From Candidatus Obscuribacterium magneticum (GTDB taxonomy: Bacteria > Elusimicrobiota > Elusimicrobia > F11), in contig JAJAPZ010000006.1 in the NCBI GenBank assembly GCA_020523905.1, positions 1 through 64,000 on the forward strand: a stretch of 64,000 nt of DNA, written 5' to 3'. The notes under the pieces were generated by a model that saw only the letters and a list, made by a program, of their open reading frames with translations, had not been told where the DNA came from and did not search any database. Positions 27,201-35,499 of the stretch are shown one piece after another (the stretch's first letter is position 1; each line of letters starts with the position of its first letter). The position numbers and the translations under genes were made by a program.

Positions 27201-27377
27201 GCGACATCGACCATTGTCGGGTTGGCTCCCCTCGCCTTTGGCATTGGGGAGGGGGCACAACTTCAAGCCCCGATGGCGATCACGGTGATCTTTGGCCTTG
27301 CCTTTTCAACGGTTCTGACCTTGATCGCCCTGCCGACCCTTTTCCTTTATGTGGAGAAGCGCTTGGGGAATATGTGA
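24219..27377 (+). CDS. RND-family efflux permease
   Basis: 1052 residues from TTG 24219, overlapping the adaptor stop (TTGA). It has the standard AcrB-like layout: TM1 in VRRPVATGVIYVFLGAAGVLSW, the porter-domain start QEVMPNLNFPQLTI, five clustered TMs around GGLALGLGMLVDASICVTENVYRH, a second half from about 545 beginning with another TM, and the C-terminal TM block ending LPTLFLYVEKRL. The TM4 motif has a single Asp (VDAS) instead of the paired DD of AcrB, as in several other RND subfamilies. Proton-driven export from the periplasm or membrane is the family role; substrate unknown. Confidence 0.93.
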   Translation: MSLIELAVRRPVATGVIYVFLGAAGVLSWSRLPQEVMPNLNFPQLTIVTSYAQAAPQEIENLVTKPIEEAVGTVKNVRRLRSLSKEGTSLVTVEFFWGTNMDFASLNVREKLDLVKSRLPSEVREPTVIKYNPFDVPVIILSLSSEEAGQAEFLSHVAKQTIANRLQKVEGVAAVSSSGLAEKEIHVDLDQSRLAAHRVSLLQFNQGLAQANYRGAAGTAREGSYDYAVRVVSPFDSVPDIEKAVIAVDNPLARTGSVPSERITSLDRLKQRALHGDQRLIAVSQLGSVKEGLKERGSVSRYDGKDTITITLQKQAAASTIGTVRRIQEAVTELKALLPKEVSLDVIYDQAVIIKKGIGDVLSAIFGGGLLAFLVLYLFLKSWRDALIVSVVIPASAAITVIVMDMMGLSLNIISMGGLALGLGMLVDASICVTENVYRHRDELGKKPVEAAIQGTKEVAGAVTSSNLTSIAVFLPLLFVLGLLGQLFRDLSITVTVSQVVSIIVSLTLVPMLAVVMGRSPGQRSSPEKEPAESKGTVFLNLRNWYVRQLNFAFDRPKKVWGAILVAFLISLVVLGLLPTEFMPRVDAAQLVGQLALPNGTRLERTDEVARRIEGEIRSLPEIQHVATTVGSSSDSPLVLLGKNEARFLIDLKKKRRRSADAIIEDLREKMAKFPRSGGSVKLTIAGGPMSFAQGANSLLMVYLKGTDMEKLKRASESLMEELSRVKGWVQVRSSLALPAPEVRLQVDKERAARSNLNVSEIGQTVMAAYHGKNVTQVYREGQEIPVRVRLEEGDRQNIQQLRTLLLPAAQGGTIPLQDVARLDIGEGPSQIERLDQERCVLLQADPSADYGRFSRRAVEKIIKGFSRPDVRLEEAGEKQAQRESFLSLFFTILVSILLVFMVMAIQFESLKQPFLILFTIPLSVIGMAAGLFITGKTLNAVAGMGLLLLAGIVVNNGIVLIDFVNTERGPTASSMREVLKRACQTRLRPIMLTATSTIVGLAPLAFGIGEGAQLQAPMAITVIFGLAFSTVLTLIALPTLFLYVEKRLGNM

Positions 27378-27420
27378 ATGACATGACTTGTACAAACGCA
27401 CTTAATGAAGACACGAAACC

Positions 27421-27510
27421 CGTCATTCCGGCGAAAGCCGGAATCCGGGTCGTAAACTTTTATTTGACGAATGGTTTAAAACCTGGATCCCGACTTTCGT
27501 CGGGATGACG
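27421..27510. repeat. Paired palindromic repeat between the two RND permease genes
   Basis: CGTCATTCCGGCGAAAGCC at the left edge and the facing copy (ACTTTCGTCGGGATGACG) at the right edge enclose about 50 bp. The right end supplies the first ATG (27505) of the following open frame. Confidence 0.88.
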
Positions 27511-30500
27511 ACAAAAATGAATTACACGCAACTCATCGTCCTTGTTGTTTTTGCCGGGCTTATCCTGACCTTCGCCCGGCGGCTGCCCGCTTTTTCTCTG
27601 GAGCGGCCGATTAGTCTCCTCATGAGTTTGGTGGGGCTTTCCCTGGGCGGCCTTTTGGCCTTCTGGGTTCTTCCGGTCGAGCTCATGCCCAATGCAAGTT
27701 TCGGCGTCATCACCATCACCACACCCGTTCGGGGCGGGATGTCCCCCACGGAAATTGAGCGGCAGGTGACGAAACCCGTCGAGGAAGCGGTTTCAACGGT
27801 TTCCCATGTGCGGAACTTGGTCTCCCATTCCGCCAACGGCAAGTCCGTCGTTTCCATTGAGTTCGAGCCGGGATCCGACATGGATTTTGCCGCCCTGGAT
27901 GTCCGGGAAAAGTTTTCGCGGGTGAAAGCACAGCTGCCGAAGGAAATCGAACCGCCCATCATCGCCCATTACCGGGAATCGGACGTGCCGGTTTATATCA
28001 CGGCCCTGACGAGCCAGAAAAAGTCGGCGGAGGAGCTGCGCTTCCTGGTCGACCGGGATTTGAAGGAGAAGCTCCTTCGCGTGCGGGGGATGGCCAATGT
28101 CGATGTGGCCGGCGGCCGGGAGAGGAAAATCATCATCGATGTGGATCACGACCGGCTGTCCGCGCATGGCCTGGACATCCGGCAGGTGGTGGATGCGGTT
28201 GAAAAAGCCAACGTCAACCTACGAGGCGGAGATCTTTTGACGGGCTCACGTCAGGCCGCCCTCCGGACGTTGGGTCAATATTCCAGCGTGGATGAGATCG
28301 GCCGGACGATTCTTGGAATATCTCCGCAAGGGACCTCCTTGCACGTGCGGGATGTGGCCGACGTCCGGGATGATTATCTCGAACCGGAGAGTTTGGCGCG
28401 TCTTAATTCCCATTCGGCCGTCACCGTTTATCTCCAGAAGGAATCCGGGGCCAACACCGTCCAGGTGGTCAAGCGGGCGCGCCGGGTCATGGCGGATTTT
28501 AAAAAGACGCTGCCGGAAGGGGTCTCTCTCATCGAGATTTCCGATCAAGCCGAGGCGATCCTGGACGCCGTCGGGGCCGTTCGAGAGACCCTCTTTGTCG
28601 GCATTCTATTGATCGTGATCATCCTGAGCCTTTTCCTCGGACTTCAATCGGCGATGGTTGTGGCCGTCAGCATTCCGCTCGCCGTATTGATCACGGGAGC
28701 GATCATGTATTTCGAAGGGCTCTCCGTCAATATTATGACGCTCTCCGGCTTGGCTGTAGGGATCGGCCTCCTCGTCGACAATTCGATCGTGGTGGTTGAA
28801 ATCATTCAGCAAAAGGCCACCGGCGATTTAAACCGCCGGCGGTCAAAGATCTTAACGGCCGCAGCACAGGTGACACCGGCCATTGTGGGGGGAACGCTCA
28901 CCGCCATCGTGGTTTTTGCCCCCTTCTTTCTCTTGTCGAAGCAGCTGCAAATTCTTTATTCCGGCATGGCCACCACCATCATCGTGGCTTTGTTGTCTTC
29001 CTTGTATATCGCCTTGACGACCGTTCCTTCCTTGAGTTTCGTCCTCCCTGCCCGCCTATCAGGGTGGCGGGCTTTCGCCGGAATGACGACATTACGTCAC
29101 CACCTCGAAAAGGGGAATGAGGTTGTTGAAAAGTGGAAAAGGCTCTACGCCCGGCTTCTGCCGCGGTTCATTGAGTATCGGCGCTTAGGCTTGGGCCTCA
29201 TCGCTCTGACGTTTCTTTTGGCCCTCACCGTTTTTCAGTTTCACATCGAGAAAAATTTTTCAGCTGGAAGCGAAGCGAATGAATTCATCGTTTTTGTGGA
29301 GTTGCCCTCAGGAAAGGCTTTGGATGTTTCCGATCGGATTGTCGGCGAGGTCGAAAAGGCCATACAATCGGACAAAAAATTGGCCGGGAACGTCCAAACC
29401 TTGACGACCCGGGTGGAGGGGTGGTCGTCGAAGATTTATGTGACATTGACCTCGCCCCGTAAAAGGACCCTGTCGGTTCAGGCCATGATCGACCGTTTGC
29501 GGCCGCTTTTGGCCAATGTCGGCCGGGCGCATGAGGCCTTCATTTATTATTCATCGGCCAAGGTCGGGCAGGAGCTGACGGTGAATGTTTACGGCGAAGA
29601 GGAAAAGACCGTGGCGGAGCACGCCATGCAGTTGGCGGGCCTTTTCGATCAAACCCCGGGGTTGACCGACACAAAGATCCGCTATCGGCCCGGACGGCCG
29701 GAAGTGAACATTCAGGTGGATCCCCAGCGGGCGGCGCTCTTTGGCTTCAATCCCACCGAGGTCGGAAACATCCTGCACGCACAGACAAGGGGGCTCCGAG
29801 CGACCTATTTCCGGCAGAACGGGGAGGAGATTGAAACGATTGTCCGAATAAAAGCATGGGAGCGCGATTCGATCGTCGCTGTCAAACGGCTCCTCCTGGC
29901 GGCTCCCTCGGGCCGGCTGATCCCGCTTGAGAGCCTCGCGGATTTTGATTACGCGTTAGCGCCGTCGGAAATTTGGCGGAACAACAAGCAGCGCATGATC
30001 CAGGTGAGTGCCAACGTGAAGGGGTTGTCTTTGGAGCGCGCAGCGGAAAAGGCGAAAGCGCTCATCAATCAGATTCCCTTCAACACCGATTATTGGGCGG
30101 AGGTGGGCGGCGATTACGCCGATCGGCTTCAGGCGCTAAGGGATTTTCGAAAAGCGATCCTTTTGACCTTCATTCTTATTTTTGTTGTTTTGGCGTGTTT
30201 GTTTGAATCCCTCCTTCAGCCGTTTCTTTTGTTTGTGAGTGTGCCCTTGTCTTTTATCGGCGTTGTGGCGGCACTTTTAATCACCCGTACACCCGTCACG
30301 ATGGGGGTGATGGTGGGGATTTTGATGACCGGCGGAATCGTGGTCAATAACGCCATCCTTTATGTCGATCATTTCAACGCTCACCGGTCGGGCCCGCTTC
30401 TCGGGAACCTCATCGAAGCAGGGAGTGCCCGTTTGCGCCCGATCTTGCTGACGAAGCTGACGGCGGTTTTGGGACTTCTCCCCATGGCCTTGGATCACCG

Positions 30501-31935
30501 CAGCGGCGCCGAACTGTGGCGGCCGATGGCGATCGCCACCATCGGCGGCATTTTAAGTTCCCTGGTGTTGACACTTTTTGTCTTGCCCGCTCTCCTTTAT
30601 ATTGTCGAGACACAATGTCGGCAACCCTTGTCGTGGAGCTGGTTGCGGAAAAAGAAAGGCGCTGTGGAGAAGCGGCCTCTGCGCGTCGCGGTTCCCCTGT
30701 CGGCTGTCCTTCTTTTATTGGGCGTGGTGGTGCCGCCTGTATTTTCGATAGAGAGTTTGCCGCCTTGGGTGAATGAAGTGGTGAACCGGCGCGTCAGGGA
30801 TCTCTTGGCCCAGGCCCGGGCCTTGGAGCGAAATAAGGATTTTGATACGGCGATTGGCCTGGATATGGAAGCGGTACGCCTGGCTCCCGAACGATGGGAG
30901 GCAAGGCGGTGCTTGCTTCGCGTGAATGCAAAGGCTCTTCAGTTAAAAAGAAAGGAATTTGAACGGAAGCGGGGGCGATGGGTCGCCGTCGCGTCGGAAA
31001 AAGACCGGGCGGAAAAGGCCTGGCACAACGCCTTGAACGGTCAAGTGGCGGAGGCCGAGCATTTGATGCGGAGGGGCCGCTTGATTGAGTCGTGTGATCA
31101 TTATTATCAGATTCTTAGCGAGGCGCCTTCTTATGAAACAGCCCTTCAGGGCTTGGAAAACGTCCAAGCTTCCTTGTCGCAGCAATTGGATAAAGGGGGG
31201 CATTTTGTATCGGAAGAAAGCCGTCAGATCGCCGAGGGATTTTGGTTTTATAACCAAAAGAAGTGGCTCGAGGCCGCCCAAAAATGGAAGCTTCTATTGG
31301 AAGATCCCTCGGGTGCCAAAAAGTGGGGGTCCGTTCATTTGGGGGAGTATCACTCAAGCGCGCTTCGTCAATATGAGCGATCGGAGCAACGAAAGAAGAT
31401 TGAGGGAGCGCTCGCGCAAGGCCTCGAGCAGTTTCGGCGGGGGGATTTAAAGGAGGCGGAGGTCGCTTTTAAGAACGTTTTGGCGTTGGATCCGGAGAAC
31501 CTTCAAGCCAAGGAGTACGCCCGGCTGATTCCCGGATTAAAGGAGCGTGTGCGGGCGGATGTGTTGGTGGAAGTGAAGGAGCAGCAGATGGCCAACACCC
31601 TCTCCGACGCGCTGGAATTTTACTTGAAGGGTTATTATGACGATGCCGAAAAAAAAGTCGATCTGGTCTTGAAAGAAGTGCCGGATCATCCGCAGGCCTT
31701 GGCGTTGGCCAAAGACATTCGTAACGCCCGCGGCCTCCCCGAGGCTGTGCCGTTGGAGGAACAAATGTCTGAAGAACAGATGAAAATGGAGGCGCTCTAT
31801 TCGGAGGGGATCGTGGCTTTTGCGGAAGGGCGCTGGGACGAGGCGCGCTCGGCCTGGGAGTCTCTTCTAAAAAAAGACCCCGCTCACGCCCGGGCCCAGC
31901 AGGCGCTTCGGAAATTAAGCGAGGAGGGAAATTGA
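27505..31935 (+). CDS. RND permease fused to a C-terminal TPR domain
   Basis: 1476 residues in one uninterrupted frame. ATG 27517 may be the true start, since 27505 lies in a repeat. An extra TM at about 6-24 (QLIVLVVFAGLILTFA) precedes the canonical RND TM1 (about 31-52). The RND body runs to about 1045, with TM4 motif GLLVDNSIVVVEI and a last TM block ending VLPALLYIVE. After a basic linker, a hydrophobic helix (about 1059-1081, VPLSAVLLLLGVVVPPVFS) leads into some 390 residues of TPR-like hairpins (LEQFRRGDLKEAEVAFKNVLALDPENLQA, LKGYYDDAEKKVDLVLKEVPDHPQAL). The extra helix should place the TPRs in the periplasm. A partial repeat inserts about 16 residues near 520. Confidence 0.88.
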   Translation: MTTKMNYTQLIVLVVFAGLILTFARRLPAFSLERPISLLMSLVGLSLGGLLAFWVLPVELMPNASFGVITITTPVRGGMSPTEIERQVTKPVEEAVSTVSHVRNLVSHSANGKSVVSIEFEPGSDMDFAALDVREKFSRVKAQLPKEIEPPIIAHYRESDVPVYITALTSQKKSAEELRFLVDRDLKEKLLRVRGMANVDVAGGRERKIIIDVDHDRLSAHGLDIRQVVDAVEKANVNLRGGDLLTGSRQAALRTLGQYSSVDEIGRTILGISPQGTSLHVRDVADVRDDYLEPESLARLNSHSAVTVYLQKESGANTVQVVKRARRVMADFKKTLPEGVSLIEISDQAEAILDAVGAVRETLFVGILLIVIILSLFLGLQSAMVVAVSIPLAVLITGAIMYFEGLSVNIMTLSGLAVGIGLLVDNSIVVVEIIQQKATGDLNRRRSKILTAAAQVTPAIVGGTLTAIVVFAPFFLLSKQLQILYSGMATTIIVALLSSLYIALTTVPSLSFVLPARLSGWRAFAGMTTLRHHLEKGNEVVEKWKRLYARLLPRFIEYRRLGLGLIALTFLLALTVFQFHIEKNFSAGSEANEFIVFVELPSGKALDVSDRIVGEVEKAIQSDKKLAGNVQTLTTRVEGWSSKIYVTLTSPRKRTLSVQAMIDRLRPLLANVGRAHEAFIYYSSAKVGQELTVNVYGEEEKTVAEHAMQLAGLFDQTPGLTDTKIRYRPGRPEVNIQVDPQRAALFGFNPTEVGNILHAQTRGLRATYFRQNGEEIETIVRIKAWERDSIVAVKRLLLAAPSGRLIPLESLADFDYALAPSEIWRNNKQRMIQVSANVKGLSLERAAEKAKALINQIPFNTDYWAEVGGDYADRLQALRDFRKAILLTFILIFVVLACLFESLLQPFLLFVSVPLSFIGVVAALLITRTPVTMGVMVGILMTGGIVVNNAILYVDHFNAHRSGPLLGNLIEAGSARLRPILLTKLTAVLGLLPMALDHRSGAELWRPMAIATIGGILSSLVLTLFVLPALLYIVETQCRQPLSWSWLRKKKGAVEKRPLRVAVPLSAVLLLLGVVVPPVFSIESLPPWVNEVVNRRVRDLLAQARALERNKDFDTAIGLDMEAVRLAPERWEARRCLLRVNAKALQLKRKEFERKRGRWVAVASEKDRAEKAWHNALNGQVAEAEHLMRRGRLIESCDHYYQILSEAPSYETALQGLENVQASLSQQLDKGGHFVSEESRQIAEGFWFYNQKKWLEAAQKWKLLLEDPSGAKKWGSVHLGEYHSSALRQYERSEQRKKIEGALAQGLEQFRRGDLKEAEVAFKNVLALDPENLQAKEYARLIPGLKERVRADVLVEVKEQQMANTLSDALEFYLKGYYDDAEKKVDLVLKEVPDHPQALALAKDIRNARGLPEAVPLEEQMSEEQMKMEALYSEGIVAFAEGRWDEARSAWESLLKKDPAHARAQQALRKLSEEGN
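29048..29091. repeat. Half-copy of the palindromic repeat inside the RND-TPR coding sequence
   Basis: GCCCGCC...GGCGGGC (29050-29072) runs into GCTTTCGCCGGAATGACG. It is translated as PARLSGWRAFAGMTTLRHH in the cytoplasmic loop after TM6, which tolerates length change in RND proteins. The frame is kept. Confidence 0.75.
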
Positions 31936-32996
31936 GAACCAAATTTTATTTTCTGGCAGCGTTGACTCTCATCGTGTTCAACATCTGGCACAGCCTTAAC
32001 CGGGGCGTGTGGAACGGATCCATTCGGGATTCATTGACGATGGGGCCGAATGTCATTGAGCTGGCCCAAAAGACGGATCCCCGGATTCGCATTCGCAAAC
32101 AATACGACGGCCAGTTCTTTTATGCGATGACCTTTGACCCACTCCTTCTCACGCGGGAAACTCTTTCCTATGTGGATACGCCTGTTTATCGTTATCGGCG
32201 GATGCTTTATCCCTTGTTGGGCTACGTTTTCGCTCTCGGGCAGCGGGCATGGTTCCCCTACAGCCTGTTTTTCGTCAATGTAACGGCCTGGTTTTTAATC
32301 GGATTTTTCCTTTGGAAAGTGGGCCGGTTGGAGGGTCTTCCGGCGATGACGATGGCTGTGGGGGGCATGGCCGTCTCGGGCCTTGTCTTTGCCACGTTTC
32401 GTTCCTTGTGCGATACCCTGGCGGCCTGTCTCGTGATAGGGGGGTGTTATTTTTGGAGGAAAAAAGATTTTTGGGGTTCGGCCCTTTTGTTGGCCTTGGC
32501 AGGCTTGGCCCGCGAAGTCAGTGTTGTTGTCCCCGTTTCCATTTTCATTTATTCAATTTTTAAGAAAGACGGGTCATTGAAGAAGCAGATCGGATTTATA
32601 TCCATCGCCATCTTGCCGGCCCTTTTGTGGATGCTTTATTTACGGATGAAATTACCCCACGTTCCGGATCCGGCCGGACAGCTGATCACGTTTCCGTTTT
32701 GGGGGCTCCTTCAGGAAACATGGATAAGCTGGCACAGGGAGATGACCACCACCGAACGGATCCGGTCGATTTCGATCAACGTGGAAACGGCTCTCTTGAT
32801 GGGCTTTGTGCTCGTCCGTTTTTGGAAATTCCCGACTTTTTGGGGAGCTTTATGTTTGGGACAAGTTGTATTTTTATCTTTGTTGAGAGGCGATATTTGG
32901 ATTTACCACGCTTCTTCGGCCCGGGTGGTGGCGCTCTTGACTCTGTTTTGTTTGATTTGGTTTTTGGAATTAGATCGCCGGAGGAGGGTGTCATGA
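31932..32996 (+). CDS. Polytopic membrane protein, possibly for surface glycopolymer synthesis
   Basis: 354 residues from TTG 31932, overlapping the previous stop (TTGA). About nine hydrophobic helices; the first extracytoplasmic loop contains RKQYDGQFFYAMTFDPLL, a motif seen in GT-C-like and cell-surface glycopolymer formation proteins. No catalytic DxD or ExD pair can be assigned with confidence. Located between the RND-TPR gene and two secreted-protein genes; it ends in an ATGA overlap with the collar-like protein. A role in decorating or exporting a surface polymer is inferred. Confidence 0.5.
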   Translation: MRTKFYFLAALTLIVFNIWHSLNRGVWNGSIRDSLTMGPNVIELAQKTDPRIRIRKQYDGQFFYAMTFDPLLLTRETLSYVDTPVYRYRRMLYPLLGYVFALGQRAWFPYSLFFVNVTAWFLIGFFLWKVGRLEGLPAMTMAVGGMAVSGLVFATFRSLCDTLAACLVIGGCYFWRKKDFWGSALLLALAGLAREVSVVVPVSIFIYSIFKKDGSLKKQIGFISIAILPALLWMLYLRMKLPHVPDPAGQLITFPFWGLLQETWISWHREMTTTERIRSISINVETALLMGFVLVRFWKFPTFWGALCLGQVVFLSLLRGDIWIYHASSARVVALLTLFCLIWFLELDRRRRVS

Positions 32997-34309
32997 AGAT
33001 AATCATTAAGCAGACGTTATTTGTGTTTGGATTTCTTGTAACTTTTTTGAATCTTTCGCAGGCTGTCCCGAACAACTTCCGGTTTCAAGGGCGGTTGACG
33101 GACAGCCGGGGAAACCCCGTGGTGGGACCCGATGTGCGGGTTCATTTTGCTCTTTTCTCGACGCCGACAGGAGCCTCCTTGGTATGGAACGGACCGGCGG
33201 AGCAATCGGTGGCGACCAATGAGGCGGGGCTTTTTTCGGTAGAGGTCGGGCCGGTGAACGCAGAGGAACTGGCGCGCTATGGAAGTTTGTATTTGGAAGT
33301 GTCGGTTTATGAAGGCGGCCAGATGAAGGTGCTTTCGCCGCGGCAGCTTTTATCCAGCGTGCCGTATGCTCTCCAATCCGAGTATGCCTTAAGGGCGTCG
33401 ACGGCAGGAAGCGTGGAGGATGGGGCGATAACCGCCTCGAAGATTAGAGATGGGAATGTGACCGAACCGAAGCTGGCTCCCAATTCCGTTGGCTCCGAAG
33501 CGATTATTGATGGGAGCCTTCAGGCGGTGGATTTGGCGCCGGATTCGGTCAACTCGGGCACGATTAAAGACCGATCCATCCAGGATGTTGATTTGGCGAC
33601 GTCCGCCGTGACCTCCAATAATATCCGGGACGGTTCAATCATGTCGGTGGACTTGGCGTCCGGTTCCGTTGAATCGGCCCACATCCAGGATCGATCCATC
33701 ACCGCGACCGATATCGCAGACGGAACCGTTTCAACAATGGAAATTCGTGATGGGACAATCTCCACGGATGATTTAGGAAATGGTGTGGTTCAAACGGGTA
33801 AAATCGCTGACCAGGCTGTTAATTCCGCCAAGATTGCCGATCAATCTGTTTCGGTTGTGGATTTAAGCCCGGCGGTGGCAGGAGCCCTTCTACCGTCGGG
33901 TTTAATTGCCATGTTCGCTCAAAGTTGTCCGGCCGGTTGGAGTCGTTTTGGGCTTCTGGATAACCGTTTTCCCTTGGGGGTCTCGTCATATACAGGGAGC
34001 ACCGGCGGAAACAATCAAATTGCCGGTTTAACAACAGGATCAACGGGAGACCATAATCATAGCATCCTTTCGCACACTCATACGGCGGGGACAATGTATG
34101 CAGATGTCACCAATAAGTTCTATGTTGGGGGAGATGGGGGGGGTAATGTTTGGGTTTGGGGTGGTGATCTGAATGGATTCCCAGTCATGGGCCAAACTGG
34201 AGGAACCGCTTTGAACACAAATCAAAGCGGAACACATACCCATACCGTCGTATCCGACGGGACTTGGTTGCCGCCTTATTTAGGCGTTGTTTTCTGTCGA
34301 AAAGATTAA
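32993..34309 (+). CDS. Secreted phage-tail-collar-like repeat protein
   Basis: 438 residues from ATG 32993, overlapping the previous stop; the frame stays open upstream to 32627 by chance. Signal peptide TLFVFGFLVTFLNLSQA, an N-terminal domain (about 25-125), then repeats of about 20 residues, such as DGSIMSVDLASGSVESAHIQ, from about 145 to 295, likely a beta-helical or trimeric stalk. The C-terminus (about 305-438) has PSGLIAMFAQSCPAGW, the fold start of phage tail-collar domains, plus the paired HSHT/HTHT histidine motifs typical of them. No phage genes are nearby. A surface fibre or adhesin is the best guess. Confidence 0.65.
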   Translation: MKIIIKQTLFVFGFLVTFLNLSQAVPNNFRFQGRLTDSRGNPVVGPDVRVHFALFSTPTGASLVWNGPAEQSVATNEAGLFSVEVGPVNAEELARYGSLYLEVSVYEGGQMKVLSPRQLLSSVPYALQSEYALRASTAGSVEDGAITASKIRDGNVTEPKLAPNSVGSEAIIDGSLQAVDLAPDSVNSGTIKDRSIQDVDLATSAVTSNNIRDGSIMSVDLASGSVESAHIQDRSITATDIADGTVSTMEIRDGTISTDDLGNGVVQTGKIADQAVNSAKIADQSVSVVDLSPAVAGALLPSGLIAMFAQSCPAGWSRFGLLDNRFPLGVSSYTGSTGGNNQIAGLTTGSTGDHNHSILSHTHTAGTMYADVTNKFYVGGDGGGNVWVWGGDLNGFPVMGQTGGTALNTNQSGTHTHTVVSDGTWLPPYLGVVFCRKD

Positions 34310-34316
34310 GGAGAAC

Positions 34317-35444
34317 ATGAAGAACCGTTTTTTTCTTTTTCAGGCCCTTTCCGTTTTTTTATTGGCAATCGTTTTTATTTTATTGGATGTCATTAGTGGT
34401 TATTTCATTCCTTACGACCGTCCTCCTGTCCCCAGGAATAAAGATACCTTTGTCCTTGAATCTCCGGTGAGAGGCCATCAACTGCTTCCCTCCACGACCT
34501 TTCGGATGGACGGGGTGATGTACGCCACCAATTCCATGGGATTTCGGGACCGGGAGTATCCGATAAAGAAGCCGTCGGGCACCTTTCGTGTCGCTGTGTT
34601 GGGGGATTCTTTTATCGAAGGGATGGGGGAGAAACAGGAAAACACGCTCCCCAACGTGTTGGAACGGCGGTTGAGTGAGAAGTGGAAAAGAAAAGTGGAG
34701 GTGATGAACTGCGGCATTCGAGGGGGATCGCCGGCCCTCTACCAATATTGGGTTGAGGATTTGGCGCCTTATGAAGTCGATGCCTATGTGATCTGTTCCT
34801 TTGACAACGACATGGACGACGATGCCTCGCAGATGGTGAAAAACGGGTTTGCGAGGGCCACCGCGTGGCACGCCATGCCGGTGTGGCTGAAGCGGTCAAA
34901 TTTAATAACGCACGCCGTGGTTTATGTGGCCTACCTCCGCTCGAAGTTGGAGAGAAAAAGGATTTGCCGCGAGATCTTTGGCCAGGATCGATTCACCCGG
35001 GAAATCGGGCGTTTGGATAAAGATCCCCATGCGGTGGGAAGCGATGCCTTCGGATATGCCGTGGAACCGGACAAGTGGCGGCCTCATTGGGAACGGACTC
35101 GGGCGTTTTTGGATCGAACTTTTCAAAATATCCGGCGGCAGGGGGCCCAAGGGATTCTCGTCCACATTCCCGGAAACCGCTGTTTTCCCCAGGGCCCCAA
35201 GGCCGTTTCAGACCGGGATTTATTTTTGCCGGGGTCGGGCTTTGTTGAGGACACCATGGCCGCATGGGTTCAGGGTTTTGCCGGGGAAAAGAAGATTCCT
35301 TTCGTCAACGTTTATGAGAAGGTCCGGCGATGGTATCAGGATCCGAAAAATCCGCCCCTTTATCAGGGAACTTATTATCACTTCAATTCGTTGGGATTGG
35401 TAAAGTCGGCCGAATGGGTGGAGCCGTCCCTCACGGTTCGTTGA
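34317..35444 (+). CDS. SGNH/GDSL-like hydrolase, membrane-anchored
   Basis: 375 residues from ATG 34317 with AAGGAG 4 bases upstream, overlapping the previous stop region. An N-terminal TM (about 6-29, LFQALSVFLLAIVFILLDVISGY) is followed by the NSMGFRDREYP motif and the block VAVLGDSFIEG with nucleophile S98, then a late HFNSLG near 362 that can supply the catalytic His. Proteins with this GFRDRE plus GDS arrangement often act on surface polysaccharide acyl groups. It closes the 24-kb cluster. Substrate unknown. Confidence 0.65.
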   Translation: MKNRFFLFQALSVFLLAIVFILLDVISGYFIPYDRPPVPRNKDTFVLESPVRGHQLLPSTTFRMDGVMYATNSMGFRDREYPIKKPSGTFRVAVLGDSFIEGMGEKQENTLPNVLERRLSEKWKRKVEVMNCGIRGGSPALYQYWVEDLAPYEVDAYVICSFDNDMDDDASQMVKNGFARATAWHAMPVWLKRSNLITHAVVYVAYLRSKLERKRICREIFGQDRFTREIGRLDKDPHAVGSDAFGYAVEPDKWRPHWERTRAFLDRTFQNIRRQGAQGILVHIPGNRCFPQGPKAVSDRDLFLPGSGFVEDTMAAWVQGFAGEKKIPFVNVYEKVRRWYQDPKNPPLYQGTYYHFNSLGLVKSAEWVEPSLTVR

Positions 35445-35470
35445 CACTCCTTCGAGGAATTTCATAGGAT
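35441..35470 (+). promoter_or_regulatory. Candidate sigma-70 promoter of the PTS operon
   Basis: TTGACA at 35441-35446, including the upstream stop codon, and TAGGAT at 35465-35470, 18-bp spacer. Start-to-ATG distance is about 23 bases. Confidence 0.5.
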
Positions 35471-35499
35471 GGCTGAAACTTGATTATGTTTCTCTTTGA

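Noticed and set aside
32627-32992. Extended N-terminus for the tail-collar-like protein
   Set aside because: The extension lies entirely inside the upstream membrane-protein gene, while ATG 32993 begins a clear signal peptide.
32993-35444. Prophage remnant
   Set aside because: Only a collar-like domain is present; there is no capsid, terminase, integrase or attachment site, and the protein has a Sec signal.
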